A stretch of DNA of 64,000 bases from assembly GCF_018145875.1 (NCBI RefSeq), contig NZ_JAGSSV010000005.1, positions 124,001 to 188,000 on the forward strand, read 5' to 3'. This document shows, in pieces, positions 1 to 10,394 of the stretch. The first letter of the stretch is position 1; every line of letters starts with the position of its first letter. This DNA comes from Marinomonas vulgaris (lineage in GTDB: Bacteria; Pseudomonadota; Gammaproteobacteria; Pseudomonadales; Marinomonadaceae). Position numbers and translations under genes: made by a program. The notes beneath the pieces are model-generated. The model was not told where the DNA came from. It did not search any database and saw only the letters and a program-made list of their open reading frames with translations.

Positions 1-1023
1 AAGCCCCAGCCCTTGAATATAAGGCGCCAACCCTTGTTGAGAATATTGAATAAAATTCACAATGGTCTGAATTTGCTGAGGAATTTTAAGCAACAACTGT
101 CCCGTCAAGCTAACATCATCAGTAAGCTCTTGCTTTAAATTAACCAAGTTTTTTTCCAATTGTCGAAGCCAGGTAATGCTTTGCTGTAGGCGCACCTCAT
201 GACGGAAATGCCCAATGGCTTTGTCTGGTAAGTGATGACCCTCATCAAACACATAAATGGTTTCTTTTGGTGGTGTTAAAATAGCACCGCCACCGAGAGA
301 CAAATCAGCCAACACAAGGTCATGATTGGCAACAATAACATCAGCCACCTCAATTTCAGCCCGCGCCTTGAAAAATGGGCAGGCTGAATAATTGGCGCAG
401 TTACGATTAGTGCACTGCTGGTGATCTGTAGTGAGGCGTCGCCAGTCTTGCTCGCGCACAATACCAGACCAGTTATCCTTGTCTCCATCCCACTCGCCTT
501 TTCCAAGCGCCGCATCCATTTCTTGATACAGAAGGGTATTCACATCATCGGAGCTTAAGTGCTGTTCAAACAAGCCAGCAAACATATCGTCCATGGCTTG
601 CTCTTCAGAACTCAAAAATCCCTCTAGATTATTAAGACACAAATAACGACCTCGCCCTTTCGCCAGTGTGTACTTAAAACTTAGCTCTGTATGTTCTAGC
701 AAATTAGGCAATTCTTTATGAAGAATTTGCTCTTGCAAGGCCACAGTGGCGGTGGATATGACCAAGGTTAACCCTCGCGCCTTGGCGATAGGAATGGCCG
801 CCAAGCAGTAGGACAAGGTTTTACCCGTACCCGTACCTGCCTCGATAACAGCAACGTGTTTTTCATCCAGCCGCTCACCTTCTGAGCCTTGCTTTATATT
901 GCCTAACGTACGAGCGATAGCCCCTATCATTTGGCGCTGTCCGGCTCTAGGTTTATGGGATTTAGCATCCAATGAAGCACGGTATGCAAGCTGAATTTGT
1001 TTTTTTAGTTCGTCTGAAAGCAT
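1..1023 (-). CDS. dinG: ATP-dependent DNA helicase DinG (C-terminal part outside the window)
   Basis: This is an XPD-like superfamily 2 helicase that unwinds DNA with 5'-3' polarity and helps resolve R-loops and damage structures. The 341 visible codons begin at an ATG at 1023 and run off the left edge with no stop. A Walker A motif (EAGTGTGKT) lies at residues 61-69. The four cysteines expected for the 4Fe-4S cluster are at about 129, 204, 209 and 215, and a DEGHH Walker B box is at 260-264. The gene diverges from lexA, and both start codons flank two SOS boxes, so it is probably LexA-repressed like E. coli dinG. The related helicase YoaA is an alternative, but the cysteine spacing and context favour DinG. 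Confidence 0.88.
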   Translation of the reverse strand, partial: MLSDELKKQIQLAYRASLDAKSHKPRAGQRQMIGAIARTLGNIKQGSEGERLDEKHVAVIEAGTGTGKTLSYCLAAIPIAKARGLTLVISTATVALQEQILHKELPNLLEHTELSFKYTLAKGRGRYLCLNNLEGFLSSEEQAMDDMFAGLFEQHLSSDDVNTLLYQEMDAALGKGEWDGDKDNWSGIVREQDWRRLTTDHQQCTNRNCANYSACPFFKARAEIEVADVIVANHDLVLADLSLGGGAILTPPKETIYVFDEGHHLPDKAIGHFRHEVRLQQSITWLRQLEKNLVNLKQELTDDVSLTGQLLLKIPQQIQTIVNFIQYSQQGLAPYIQGLGL

Positions 1024-1050
1024 TTATATTATTGAGTATCGTTAAGAATG

Positions 1051-1066
1051 CTGTATATAATAACAG
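1051..1066. promoter_or_regulatory. LexA operator (SOS box 1)
   Basis: The 16-mer CTGTATATAATAACAG keeps the CTG-N10-CAG frame of the gammaproteobacterial LexA box, with an AT-rich alternating core very close to consensus. It lies 26 bp before lexA and 27 bp before dinG, so it can repress both. Confidence 0.92.
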
Positions 1067-1069
1067 TTA

Positions 1070-1085
1070 CTGTATAAACAACCAG
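1070..1085. promoter_or_regulatory. LexA operator (SOS box 2)
   Basis: The 16-mer CTGTATAAACAACCAG is a second CTG-N10-CAG box, 19 bp downstream of the first (start to start) and 7 bp before the lexA ATG. Paired operators of this kind are also found in front of E. coli lexA and indicate autoregulation. Confidence 0.88.
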
Positions 1086-1092
1086 ATGCCCT

Positions 1093-1716
1093 ATGATTAA
1101 ATTAACCAAAAGACAATCTGACGTACTAGAAACCATTCGCGAATTTATTAATGAAACGGGATTTCCACCAACCAGAGCCGAAATCGCACGCCGCCTCGGG
1201 TTTAAATCCCCGAACGCCGCCGAGGAACATTTAAAAGCCCTTTGCAAAAAAGGCGCGATAGAAATGCTCTCAGGTGCCTCACGAGGTATTCGGCTTGTTG
1301 AACCCGTAAATGAGGAAGCACCTAAGCAAGACCTGGGCTTACCTGTCATTGGTAAAGTAGCAGCAGGCTATCCTATTTTAGCGCAAGAAAACATTGCCTC
1401 ACATGTCAGCATACCTGACAACATGTTTTCACCAAAGGCCGATTACTTTTTATCTGTGTCTGGCACCAGCATGAAAGACGTTGGGATCATGGAAGGCGAT
1501 TTACTCGCGGTCCACAAAACCAACACGGTGCGCAATGGTCAAATCGTCGTGGCACGCATTGGCGACGAAGTCACCGTCAAACGCTTCGAACAAAAAGGCA
1601 AGATCGTTCGCTTGAAGCCTGAAAACGAGGCTTTCAACGACATCATTGTCGACCTTGAAAGTGAGGACTTTGCTATTGAAGGCTTGTCTGTCGGAGTTAT
1701 ACGGCAAGGCATTTGA
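1093..1716 (+). CDS. lexA: SOS repressor LexA
   Basis: LexA represses DNA-damage genes and cleaves itself when RecA filaments form. The 207 residues match the family length. The N-terminal winged helix spans about residues 1-65 (helix-turn-helix near [15 protein letters not shown]). The Ala-Gly cleavage site is A91-G92 within KVAAGYP. The serine/lysine dyad is S126 (SGTSMKD) and K163 (VTVKRF). It sits behind two SOS boxes, so it is autoregulated and shares its control region with dinG. No cell-division inhibitor gene (sulA) follows it, unlike in some Pseudomonas; the next genes are convergent. Confidence 0.97.
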   Translation: MIKLTKRQSDVLETIREFINETGFPPTRAEIARRLGFKSPNAAEEHLKALCKKGAIEMLSGASRGIRLVEPVNEEAPKQDLGLPVIGKVAAGYPILAQENIASHVSIPDNMFSPKADYFLSVSGTSMKDVGIMEGDLLAVHKTNTVRNGQIVVARIGDEVTVKRFEQKGKIVRLKPENEAFNDIIVDLESEDFAIEGLSVGVIRQGI

Positions 1717-1750
1717 TCTTTTCGGCACCACAAGCTAAACAAAACAAGCA

Positions 1751-1780
1751 AAAAGGCGAAACACAAGTTTCGCCTTTTTT
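1751..1780. terminator. Bidirectional terminator after lexA
   Basis: The stem GGCGAAAC / GTTTCGCC (1755-1762 with 1767-1774) has a four-base loop, a T run on its plus-strand side and an A run on the other. It can therefore stop lexA and also the convergent gene ending at 1802. Confidence 0.88.
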
Positions 1781-1801
1781 ATATCGTGAGCCGACCAGAT
1801 A

Positions 1802-2068
1802 TCAATGAAGAATTTTAGGCCGAAACTCGTCGTCATCTATGTGATCGGTGTCTTCGTCAAAAAACGATTCGTCGGAATAAACAAAATCTATACCTGCATG
1901 AAACATATGCTTAGCCAAATCGAAGTAACGATCTTTTAAATAAGACCGTGTATCATCTGAAATAGTCAGCGTGGCCAGAGGAACCGTTTCCTCTCCATCT
2001 TCACTGGCTGGACGCAACACAATGTCACCATTCTCCAGCTCAACAATTTCTAGGTAGGACTCTTTCAT
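1802..2068 (-). CDS. Small acidic protein of unknown function at the end of the topA group
   Basis: An 88-residue acidic protein with no signal peptide or membrane segment. Its C-terminal half is rich in Asp and Glu (SDESFFDEDTDHIDDDEF) before a basic RPKILH tail. I chose the ATG at 2068; a TTG at 2074 in the same frame would overlap the stop of the preceding gene. It lies immediately downstream of the DUF6586-like gene and is probably co-transcribed with it and topA. A small unknown gene occupies a comparable place beside lexA and topA in Pseudomonas. I do not recognise a function. Confidence 0.75.
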   Translation of the reverse strand: MKESYLEIVELENGDIVLRPASEDGEETVPLATLTISDDTRSYLKDRYFDLAKHMFHAGIDFVYSDESFFDEDTDHIDDDEFRPKILH

Positions 2069-2070
2069 AC

Positions 2071-2541
2071 TCAATACTCTGATGACTCTTCTCTAAAACG
2101 CAACACCAACTCCACCAGTTTCGCCAAATACAAACTAACTGAAGCGCCCGCATCGGAACCGCGACCAATAAGATTTTCACTACTCACCACCGCTGACATA
2201 GACACTCGACACTCAAACTGAACAAGGTATGCTTGCTCAAGTTGCGAACACCATGACTCGGGACGACTCATTAAATCTGCAAGTTCAGACAACACAGGCA
2301 CAACAATGCTTTTCTTTTGCGTCTCAGCCAATAACTGAGTCACATCTAAACCACCTGACAATGAATAAGCCGAGGACACTTCTTTTAACAAGCCATTCAA
2401 TGCGCTTCTAAGTTGGAAAATAGCCGAACTTTCTAAGCCGACGTTTAGCCAAGCTTCTTCACTGACTTTGCCTTGTTGAATGAGGCGTCTTGCTGTGTCC
2501 AGCTTTTGATTGGTAAGGCTGGCTAAACTCGCACTGCTCAT
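2071..2541 (-). CDS. DUF6586-like protein
   Basis: A 156-residue, mostly helical soluble protein that resembles the uncharacterised family found between lexA and topA in Pseudomonas (now DUF6586, from memory). No enzyme motif, signal peptide or membrane helix is visible. Its ATG overlaps the topA stop by four bases (ATGA), and its own stop lies two bases before the next gene, so translation is likely coupled to topA. The strict linkage suggests a role around DNA topology or the SOS neighbourhood, but nothing in the sequence proves it. Confidence 0.78.
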   Translation of the reverse strand: MSSASLASLTNQKLDTARRLIQQGKVSEEAWLNVGLESSAIFQLRSALNGLLKEVSSAYSLSGGLDVTQLLAETQKKSIVVPVLSELADLMSRPESWCSQLEQAYLVQFECRVSMSAVVSSENLIGRGSDAGASVSLYLAKLVELVLRFREESSEY

Positions 2542-5165
2542 TTCTTTTTGCCTTCTTCAACAACCCATTTTGAGCCAACGTAGAACGCTTTCCAGCCTGT
2601 TGGCTTGCCTTCTTCTTCCGTCATAACGTATTGCTCTTTGGTCTTACGACTGTAACGAATAATGGTCGGACGCCCTTCAGAATCGGCAATCGGCGCTTTT
2701 TCGAAAAAGTGATACTTAGAATCAATTTGCTCCATATAAGGCAGCAATTCAGAGACCAGAGGCGCACGAGTCTCCCGCTTACGAGGAAACTGACTGGCGG
2801 CCAAAAACAGCCCCGTTGCCCCGTCACGCAACACATAATGATCTTCAACTTTCTGACAAGCCAGGTCCGGCATAGGTACAGGGTCCATTTTTGGTGGCGC
2901 CGCTTCGCCGCTCTTTAACAATTTACGAGTATTTTTACACTCTTCATTTGTACAACCAAAGTACTTGCCAAAACGACCCGTTTTCAACTGCATGTCAGAG
3001 CCACATTTATCACACTCCAACAAAGGACCATCGTAGCCTTTGATTTTGAATGTACCCTGCTCCACTTCGTAACCAGAACAAGCAGGATTATTACCACACA
3101 CATGCAGCTTACGGTGTTCATCCATCAAATAGCTGTCCATAGCAGAGCCACAGAGCTTACAACGCTGCTTGTTGATTAATGCTTTAGATTCGCCTTCTTC
3201 ATCGTCTACCGCCACCGCTTCATCACCGCGGATTAGGTTAATCGTTGCTTTGCATCGTTCTTTGGGAGGCAAAGCATAACCAGAACAAGACAAAAACACG
3301 CCCGTACTGGCAGTACGAATTTGCATGGGCCGAGAACACTTTGGACACTCTATGTCCGTGGGTGTTGGCTCATTCAGCATCATGCCATCATCTGGCGATT
3401 CTGCTTTTGCTAACACTGAACTGAAGTCTTTATAGAACGCATTCAAAGTTTGAATCCAATCTTTCTCTCCTTCAGCAATGTGGTCAAGCTGCTCTTCCAT
3501 TTGCGCGGTGAAACTGAAGTCCATTAACGACGTAAAGCTGTTAACCAGTCGCTCAGTCACTATGTCACCCATTTTCTCAGCATAAAAACGGCGATTTTCA
3601 ACACGAACGTAGCCGCGATCTTGGATGGTAGAAATAATAGACGCGTAGGTAGAAGGACGACCTATACCACGTTTTTCAAGCTCTTTTACCAAGCTGGCTT
3701 CGCTGAATCGAGCAATCGGCTTAGTAAAATGTTGCTCTGGAAGCAATTCTTTAAGAGATAAATACTCGCCTTTTTCCACATCTGGCAAGATATTGTCTTC
3801 ACCTTTCTTCACTACAGTTTGCATCGCACGAGTGTAACCATCGAAGCGCAAAATACGGCCTTTAGCTTTAAACTCGTACTCTCCAGTAGCCACTGTAATT
3901 GTTGTGGAAGTGTATTCAGCGGGTGTCATTTGACACGCCATAAACTGGCTACGGATAAGATCGTAAAGGCGATGGGCGTCTTTTTCCATACCCAAAAGGT
4001 CATCAACACGAATGGTCACATCAGAAGGTCGAATGGCTTCGTGAGCCTCTTGCGCGCCTTCTTTGCTGCTGTAGCGAATCGGTTCTTCAGGCAAGTATTT
4101 GTCGCCAAAGCTTGACTGAATATAACCTCGCAACACTTCTACTGCTTCTGCACTTAAGTTAGTCGAGTCTGTTCGCATGTAGGTGATGTAACCACCTTCG
4201 TACAAACGCTGGGCTAACATCATGGTTTTCTTAACGCCATAACCTAAACGTGTGCTAGCGGCTTGCTGCAATGTTGAAGTAATAAAAGGTGCTGATGGCT
4301 TACTGCTGGTCGGTTTGTCTTCACGGCTGCTGACCAAGTATTTGGCGTCTGTCAAACGCGCCAAATGCTCATCAGACTGCGCCTGATTGACCGGTCGATA
4401 TTCTTTGCCTTGATACTTTGCAGCCGCAAACTTAATCACCTCTTTCGATGGTGTGGCCAGCATGGCGTCTAATTCCCAGAACTCGTCTGGAACAAAGGCA
4501 CGAATTTCTTTTTCACGCTCAACAATTAATCGCACAGCCACTGACTGAACACGACCCGCTGATAAACCACGAGCGACTTTCGCCCAAAGCAAAGGCGACA
4601 CCATAAAGCCCACTACACGGTCTAAAAAACGACGCGCCTGTTGAGCGTTTACACGGTACATATCCAGTTCAGAAGGCGTTTCAAAGGCCGCTTTAATGGC
4701 TTTTTTGGTGATTTCATTAAACACCACACGCTTATAACGGCTGTCATCACCACCAATGGCTTCACGTAAATGCCAAGCGATGGCCTCACCCTCTCTATCC
4801 AAATCGGTCGCGAGATAGATGGTGTCGGCGTTTTTAGCCAAGCGTTTAAGTTCGTCAACGACTTTTTCTTTGCCTGGTAATATTTCGTAGTGGGCTTTCC
4901 AATTATGTTCTGGATCTACGCCCATCTTGGCAATTAGCTGCTTACGCGCTTTTGTCGTTCTGTGAACTAGCTTTTCTTCAGGACTCATTTTGCGCGTCAA
5001 TGCGGCTTGCTTAGCACGTTCTTGAGGCGTAGAGGTAGCCGTTTTACCGGTTGGTAAATCTCGGATGTGTCCGACACTCGATTTAACAATAAAATCGTTG
5101 CCTAGATATTTGTTGATGGTTTTCGCCTTAGCGGGCGATTCCACGATAACCAGTGATTTTCCCAT
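2538..5165 (-). CDS. topA: DNA topoisomerase I (type IA)
   Basis: This enzyme relaxes negative supercoils by transient single-strand cleavage. At 875 residues it has the usual gammaproteobacterial length. The TOPRIM domain at the N-terminus carries the catalytic E9 (IVESPAKAK) and the acidic pair D121/D123 (DLDREGEA). The active-site tyrosine is Y329 in ITYMRTDST. Beyond about residue 600 there are three cysteine-rich zinc-ribbon modules with the pattern C-x2-C ... C-x8-C, followed by a basic tail. It is the first gene of a minus-strand group with two small genes overlapping or abutting at the 3' end. Confidence 0.97.
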   Translation of the reverse strand: MGKSLVIVESPAKAKTINKYLGNDFIVKSSVGHIRDLPTGKTATSTPQERAKQAALTRKMSPEEKLVHRTTKARKQLIAKMGVDPEHNWKAHYEILPGKEKVVDELKRLAKNADTIYLATDLDREGEAIAWHLREAIGGDDSRYKRVVFNEITKKAIKAAFETPSELDMYRVNAQQARRFLDRVVGFMVSPLLWAKVARGLSAGRVQSVAVRLIVEREKEIRAFVPDEFWELDAMLATPSKEVIKFAAAKYQGKEYRPVNQAQSDEHLARLTDAKYLVSSREDKPTSSKPSAPFITSTLQQAASTRLGYGVKKTMMLAQRLYEGGYITYMRTDSTNLSAEAVEVLRGYIQSSFGDKYLPEEPIRYSSKEGAQEAHEAIRPSDVTIRVDDLLGMEKDAHRLYDLIRSQFMACQMTPAEYTSTTITVATGEYEFKAKGRILRFDGYTRAMQTVVKKGEDNILPDVEKGEYLSLKELLPEQHFTKPIARFSEASLVKELEKRGIGRPSTYASIISTIQDRGYVRVENRRFYAEKMGDIVTERLVNSFTSLMDFSFTAQMEEQLDHIAEGEKDWIQTLNAFYKDFSSVLAKAESPDDGMMLNEPTPTDIECPKCSRPMQIRTASTGVFLSCSGYALPPKERCKATINLIRGDEAVAVDDEEGESKALINKQRCKLCGSAMDSYLMDEHRKLHVCGNNPACSGYEVEQGTFKIKGYDGPLLECDKCGSDMQLKTGRFGKYFGCTNEECKNTRKLLKSGEAAPPKMDPVPMPDLACQKVEDHYVLRDGATGLFLAASQFPRKRETRAPLVSELLPYMEQIDSKYHFFEKAPIADSEGRPTIIRYSRKTKEQYVMTEEEGKPTGWKAFYVGSKWVVEEGKKK

Positions 5166-5355
5166 TGAACTGTGTAAGCCTTTTAATAAAGTAGGTCTGC
5201 AAATCCACGTTGCACGAAGTTTAATCTCTAGGGGCGCTGATATTAAGCAAACACCTTTTATATAACAAGCTATCCCTGTATTGTTTCACACATTAAATCT
5301 TGCCGAACGCCGTATTTCTTATTTAACATACTGGATTCGCTGCTGAAGGACAATC

Positions 5356-6114
5356 ATGGCTACCCTCCAAATCTTAACCATCGCGTTTTTAATCATCATA
5401 GTACTTATTTCTGTTGTTATTGGCTCTCGTGCTCACCAAAAAGAAAAAGAGCTAACCCAAAGACGTGTGAAACAGATGCAATTTGCTAACCGCGCAGACC
5501 GTGTAGAGCAACATATTCGCGGATTGCGAGACATTAACACCGACACCATAGCAACCGACGTACTCTATGACTTTTACTTGGATACTTTAAGAGAATTACT
5601 CCAGTACTCTGATGATCCAGAAAAAATTGAAATTCGCATCGCGGCCGCCGAGGATGCCCGTAATACCGACCCTATTACGTTTAATCCAGAGCCCGAACTG
5701 CTGAGCTTTCAAGAAAAAACCAATTACAAAGAGCGACTCACTAAGCTCGCTAAAATGTTGCTTTTTTTGCGTCGCCGCGGTCGAATCAGCAATACACACT
5801 ATCAAGCCTGTTACGAGTACTTACGTTGGTTAAATTTATGGACACAATTAAATCGCCAGATTGTTCAAGCCAACAAAAACTTTAATAACGGCGATATGCG
5901 AGTGGCGCAGACTCTATATGGGGTGATTTTATCTCATGTAAAAGCAGATGCCGTTGAGCGCCCCGAAAAGAAGATATTACTGACATTTATTAACGATAGA
6001 ATGAAAGAAATTTTATCTCCCAAAATTGCAGCGATGAAAGAAAGCGACAATCCTGAAGAAGTTTTGAGCGAATTACTCCACGATATAGAGAACTCGCAAC
6101 CAAAACACTCCTAA
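5356..6114 (+). CDS. Membrane-anchored protein of unknown function
   Basis: A 252-residue protein that starts with one hydrophobic helix (about residues 4-24, ILTIAFLIIIVLISVVIG) followed by a basic stretch, so the bulk is probably cytoplasmic. The rest is charged and helix-rich, with no recognisable catalytic motif. It diverges from topA across about 190 bp and ends 43 bp before a convergent gene that is also membrane-anchored. I do not recognise the family. Confidence 0.8.
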   Translation: MATLQILTIAFLIIIVLISVVIGSRAHQKEKELTQRRVKQMQFANRADRVEQHIRGLRDINTDTIATDVLYDFYLDTLRELLQYSDDPEKIEIRIAAAEDARNTDPITFNPEPELLSFQEKTNYKERLTKLAKMLLFLRRRGRISNTHYQACYEYLRWLNLWTQLNRQIVQANKNFNNGDMRVAQTLYGVILSHVKADAVERPEKKILLTFINDRMKEILSPKIAAMKESDNPEEVLSELLHDIENSQPKHS

Positions 6115-6157
6115 CACCATATTCCATCAATCATAGATTCGATTAATAGAAGAAGCG

Positions 6158-6646
6158 TTAAATTGCCTTCCCCTTGTATTCAACAAGAGAGTGTACCAGC
6201 ATTGATAACGCCTCCAAGGCCAAAGCGTCTCCTTTTTCGCGCCAATAAAAGGTCACTGAGTCTGCGGTTAACTGAACGCCTGTTAATAAGTCACCGTATT
6301 CTGACAATACTTTTTTCACCTCGTCCGATGCATCCAATTGCTCACTCGACCACCAGCCATCAATCACATCATGGTACTTCCACACCTCGTAGGGCAAAAG
6401 CCAAACATTGGCTGTGATGGTCTCAATCGGTTTCAGTCGATAAAGCGCATAAGCGACGGTTTTTTCACGGTTCTTTGACTTATCCCACTTGTCAGGGAGG
6501 TCAATTGATGTAAGCTGAACGTTAAGCCCAAGCTGTCGAGCCTGCATACGCAATGCCATTCGCTCGCGCTCTTTTTTAGGAGGCAAGATCCACAACGCAG
6601 ACCCCATCAGCGACAAGGTAATAAAGACAACAATAAGCGTGGTCAT
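6158..6646 (-). CDS. Membrane-anchored protein of unknown function
   Basis: A 162-residue protein with an N-terminal hydrophobic segment (residues 3-22) followed by PPKKERER, giving an N-out/C-in single-span topology by the positive-inside rule. The cytoplasmic part has no motif I can name; Trp and Tyr are frequent near the middle (LLPYEVWKYHDVIDGWW). It is convergent with the 252-residue membrane-anchored gene and divergent from uspA. Function unknown. Confidence 0.75.
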   Translation of the reverse strand: MTTLIVVFITLSLMGSALWILPPKKERERMALRMQARQLGLNVQLTSIDLPDKWDKSKNREKTVAYALYRLKPIETITANVWLLPYEVWKYHDVIDGWWSSEQLDASDEVKKVLSEYGDLLTGVQLTADSVTFYWREKGDALALEALSMLVHSLVEYKGKAI

Positions 6647-6705
6647 ATTTCAGTTTTCTCTAATTTTAACAAAATTAATTGAGCCAAGTTTGGAGGCATT
6701 CCATT

Positions 6706-7137
6706 ATGTACAATAAAATTCTACTCGCTATCGACCTAACCGATGAAAGCATCAAGGTCGCAAACAAAGCTGCAGCCCTATGCAAAGCAACCGGCGCAGA
6801 ACTTACCATACTTCACGTCATTGAATCACTTAATTACGCCTATGGCGGCGACGTGCCAATCGACATCACCGACATTCAGGCACAATTACAAGAAACGGCT
6901 AAAGAACGCATTGCTATTCTAGAGTCGCAATTGGACGTTCCTGTATTAGAAAGCTGCATTTCTCAAGGTGGCATTGAAAGCGAAATCCACCGCATCGCCA
7001 CAGACAAACAAGCCGACTTGATTGTTGTTGGTAGTCATGGACGCCATGGTCTAGCCTTGTTACTTGGCTCTACTGCAAACGGCGTTCTGCATGGTGCACC
7101 GTGCGACGTGTTGGCAGTAAAAGTAAACAAAGAATAA
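6706..7137 (+). CDS. Universal stress protein (UspA family)
   Basis: A 143-residue single-domain Usp protein. It begins MYNKILLAIDLTDES, the usual first strand with the conserved Asp. It has the ATP-binding pattern G-x2-G-x9-G-S/T (VGSHGRHGLALLLGSTANG), so it is likely an ATP-binding member. I start it at the ATG at 6706 because a GGAGG ribosome site lies nine bases upstream at 6692-6696; the open frame extends to a TTG at 6679, which is less likely. It appears to be a single-gene unit ending in the terminator shared with cysS. Confidence 0.92.
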   Translation: MYNKILLAIDLTDESIKVANKAAALCKATGAELTILHVIESLNYAYGGDVPIDITDIQAQLQETAKERIAILESQLDVPVLESCISQGGIESEIHRIATDKQADLIVVGSHGRHGLALLLGSTANGVLHGAPCDVLAVKVNKE

Positions 7138-7172
7138 ACAGGCAACTGGTTCATTCAGTTTAAAAGTCATAT

Positions 7173-7203
7173 AAAAAAGGCGATGTCTCCATCGCCTTTT
7201 TTT
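7173..7203. terminator. Bidirectional terminator between uspA and cysS
   Basis: The stem GGCGATG / CATCGCC (7179-7185 with 7190-7196) has a TCTC loop, six A before it and seven T after it. It serves both convergent genes. Confidence 0.9.
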
Positions 7204-7220
7204 GTGCTTCAAATAACGTA

Positions 7221-8603
7221 TTAACTTCGAGTCCAAGTTGTGCCTTCACGACTGTCTAGCAACTCAATGCCTTGGGACAACAACTCATCACGAATTTCAT
7301 CGCCGCGAGCAAAGTTTTTATCTTTACGCGCTTGCGCTCTTTCTTCAATGAAAGCCTGAATATCCGTATCGCTTAACCCTTCAGAAAAAGTACTGTTTTG
7401 CATAAAGTATTCTGGATCTTGATATAACAAGCCTAAAAGCTCAGCCAAGCCTCGCAACTCTGCCGCCAGCAACGTCGCTTTTTCAGCGTCTTCCGTTTTG
7501 GCTTTATTGAGCTCGCGTACCAATTCAAACAACACAGATACAGCAACCGCCGTATTAAAGTCGTCATTCATGGCTTCTTCGAAGCGCTCAGTGAAAACGG
7601 TGGGCGTATATGAATGAGCAACGGCTTGATCACGAAGCGAGGTGTACAAGCGCTCTAATGCCACTTTCGCTTCGTGCAAACTTTGGTCTGAATAATCAAT
7701 GGCGCTTCGATATTGGCTCGACACCATCAAGTAACGAATCACCTCAGGGTTAAATTTTGCCAATACGTCTCGCACAGTAAAAAAGTTGCCCAAGGATTTG
7801 GACATTTTTTCGTTATTGACACGAACCGCGCCACAGTGCATCCAATAGTTCACATAATCCTTACCTGTAGCGGCTTCGGATTGGGCAATCTCGTTTTCGT
7901 GGTGAGGAAACTTAAGATCAGGACCACCCCCGTGAATATCAAAATGACTGCCAAGGCAATTTGTTGACATTGCAGAACACTCAATGTGCCACCCAGGTCG
8001 CCCTTCGCCCCAAGGGGACGGCCAAGACACCTCACCGACTTTGGTTTGTTTCCACAACACAAAATCCGCTGGATGCTCTTTCGCGGCTTCCACGTCGATG
8101 CGCGCACCGGCTAGCATCTCATCCAATTTACGATTGTTTAATTTGCCGTAACTTTCAAACTTGGTGGTTCGGTAATACACATCGCCAGACGTGCCTTGGT
8201 AAGCAAAGTCTTTATCGATCAGCACCTGAATCATGTCGATGATTTCTTGCATGAATTCCGTGGCTTTTGGCTCACGATCTGGCATTTTGTTGCCCAAACG
8301 CAACTCATCTTCACGCTGTGCGGCAATCATGCGCTCTGTCAAAGACTGGGTAGATTCGTTATTTTCTTCCGCACGCTTGATAATTTTATCGTCCACATCG
8401 GTGATGTTACGAATGTAGTTCAAATCGTAGCCTAGATGGCGAATAAAGCGCGAAATAATATCGAAGGAAATCATCGCACGTGCATGACCAATATGGCAGT
8501 AGTCATACACGGTATTACCACACACGTACATGCCAACCTTACCGTCCACGATTGGTTTGAAAATCTCTTTTTTGCCCGTCTGTGTGTTGTAAATCTTTAA
8601 CAT
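7221..8603 (-). CDS. cysS: Cysteinyl-tRNA synthetase
   Basis: This class I synthetase charges tRNA-Cys. The 460 residues match the family. The HIGH box is seen as CHIGHARAM with the preceding zinc-ligand CGNTVYDYC, and the KMSKS loop as EKMSKSLGNF. The metal-site pattern with HxxxE near IECSAM and the GGGxDLxFPHHENE signature are also present. The start lies four bases after the glnS stop, so glnS and cysS form an operon, as reported for other gammaproteobacteria of the Pseudomonas type. Confidence 0.97.
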   Translation of the reverse strand: MLKIYNTQTGKKEIFKPIVDGKVGMYVCGNTVYDYCHIGHARAMISFDIISRFIRHLGYDLNYIRNITDVDDKIIKRAEENNESTQSLTERMIAAQREDELRLGNKMPDREPKATEFMQEIIDMIQVLIDKDFAYQGTSGDVYYRTTKFESYGKLNNRKLDEMLAGARIDVEAAKEHPADFVLWKQTKVGEVSWPSPWGEGRPGWHIECSAMSTNCLGSHFDIHGGGPDLKFPHHENEIAQSEAATGKDYVNYWMHCGAVRVNNEKMSKSLGNFFTVRDVLAKFNPEVIRYLMVSSQYRSAIDYSDQSLHEAKVALERLYTSLRDQAVAHSYTPTVFTERFEEAMNDDFNTAVAVSVLFELVRELNKAKTEDAEKATLLAAELRGLAELLGLLYQDPEYFMQNSTFSEGLSDTDIQAFIEERAQARKDKNFARGDEIRDELLSQGIELLDSREGTTWTRS

Positions 8604-8607
8604 GCCC

Positions 8608-10281
8608 TTACTTTCCTTTTGCTTCTATTTTCGCCCATGAATCTCGCAGTGTTACCGTGCGGTTAAAGACCACACCCTCTTCTTTTAAGTCACGACAGAA
8701 ATACCCTTCGCGCTCAAATTGGAAGCCTTGACCCTTTTCAGACGCCAACAAAGACGGCTCTGCTTTGGCGTTGGTCAATACAGACAAAGAATCCGCGTTA
8801 ATAAAGTCTAGGAAAGTTTTGTCTTCATAATTGGCGTCTGGCGCTTCATTAATGAACAAACGATCGTATAAATTCACGGTCGCATCAACCGCATGCTTTG
8901 CACTTACCCAATGAATAACACCTTTAGGCTTATAGCCCTCTGGGTTAACGCCCAAAGTGTTTTCATCGTAGCGGCACAGTAGTTCAACCACCTCACCGGC
9001 ATCGTTCTTAATCGCTTCATCACAGGTAATTACATAACCTCCACGCAAACGAACCGCGCCTTCTAATGTCAGACGCTTCCACTTACGCGGTGGCACTTCT
9101 GCAAAATCGGCTGCATCAATGAAGAGCTCTTTGCTGAAGGGAACATCGCGCTTGCCTGCGTCTTCATTTTTCGGATGATTACCCACTTGGAAAATTTCTT
9201 CTTTGTCATCTGGGTAGTTCGTCAACGTCACCTTAATCGGGTTCAACACCACCATGGCACGATTAGCGCTGGCGTCTAGGTCTTCACGAATCGCATGTTC
9301 TAGCATACCCACGTCAACAACACTGTCTGACTTAGTGACACCAATACGATCACAGAAGTTACGAATCGACAAAGCTGTGTATCCGCGACGACGCAGACCA
9401 GAAATGGTCGGCATGCGTGGGTCATCCCATCCCTGTACGTGTTTTTCATCAACAAGTTGTTTCAGTTTGCGCTTACTGGTCACTGTGTAATTCAAGTTCA
9501 AGCGAGCAAACTCAATTTGCTGCGGGTGGAATGTGCCCAGCGTATCCAGCACCCAATCGTACAAAGGACGGTGATCTTGGAACTCAAGTGTACAAACAGA
9601 ATGAGTAACTTCTTCGATCGCATCAGACAAACAGTGAGTAAAGTCGTACATAGGGTAAACACACCACTTATCACCGGTTTGGTGGTGATGAACGTGGCGA
9701 ACACGGTAGACAATAGGGTCACGCATGTTGATGTTAGGACTAGCCATGTCGATTTTCGCACGCAGCACCACTTCGCCGTCTTTGTACTTGCCGTTTTTCA
9801 TGTCCATAAAAATGGCCATGTTTTCTTCAACGCTACGATCGCGGAAAGGGCTGTTTTTACCCGGCTCTTTCAACGTACCGCGGTACTCGCGCATTTGCTC
9901 TGCATTTAATTCACACGTGTAAGCTTTACCCGCTTGAATGAGCTGAACAGCAAAATCAAACAATTGATCAAAGTAGTCAGAGGCAAATTTTGGCTCGTCT
10001 TTCCACTCAAATCCTAGCCACTCCACATCATGTTTAATGGACTCAATGTATTCCACACTTTCCTTTTCAGGGTTAGTGTCATCAAAACGAAGATTACATT
10101 GACCCTGGTAACGCAAGCCTAAACCAAAATTCAAACAAATGGATTTGGCATGGCCTATGTGCAAATAGCCGTTTGGCTCAGGTGGAAAACGGGTCAGTAC
10201 TTTGCCGCCGTGTTTACCTGATTCGTTATCTTTATCAATGATTTGGGTAATGAAATTACCTGGTTTTGACGTTTCTGACAT
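8608..10281 (-). CDS. glnS: Glutaminyl-tRNA synthetase
   Basis: This class Ib synthetase charges tRNA-Gln directly. At 557 residues it matches E. coli GlnS. The HIGH motif is [14 protein letters not shown] near residue 35 and the KMSKS equivalent is [10 protein letters not shown]. The C-terminal anticodon-binding beta-barrels occupy roughly residues 340-550. Having glnS means this organism does not need the GatCAB route for Gln-tRNA-Gln. It is the first gene of a glnS-cysS pair; the azlCD genes upstream point the same way but are separated by about 110 bp. Confidence 0.97.
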   Translation of the reverse strand: MSETSKPGNFITQIIDKDNESGKHGGKVLTRFPPEPNGYLHIGHAKSICLNFGLGLRYQGQCNLRFDDTNPEKESVEYIESIKHDVEWLGFEWKDEPKFASDYFDQLFDFAVQLIQAGKAYTCELNAEQMREYRGTLKEPGKNSPFRDRSVEENMAIFMDMKNGKYKDGEVVLRAKIDMASPNINMRDPIVYRVRHVHHHQTGDKWCVYPMYDFTHCLSDAIEEVTHSVCTLEFQDHRPLYDWVLDTLGTFHPQQIEFARLNLNYTVTSKRKLKQLVDEKHVQGWDDPRMPTISGLRRRGYTALSIRNFCDRIGVTKSDSVVDVGMLEHAIREDLDASANRAMVVLNPIKVTLTNYPDDKEEIFQVGNHPKNEDAGKRDVPFSKELFIDAADFAEVPPRKWKRLTLEGAVRLRGGYVITCDEAIKNDAGEVVELLCRYDENTLGVNPEGYKPKGVIHWVSAKHAVDATVNLYDRLFINEAPDANYEDKTFLDFINADSLSVLTNAKAEPSLLASEKGQGFQFEREGYFCRDLKEEGVVFNRTVTLRDSWAKIEAKGK

Positions 10282-10394
10282 GGTTGATGTAAGTCCCGAT
10301 AAGTGTGATCTAACAGTATTGTTACGTTAATCGATAAGTATATAGTATTTAGGTTTCTATAGGATATTGAGCCGAAACTCTTTTCATGGTTTTT

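Noticed and set aside
1029..1349. Minus-strand frame overlapping lexA
   Set aside because: It runs antisense through the well-supported lexA and its SOS boxes and resembles no protein.
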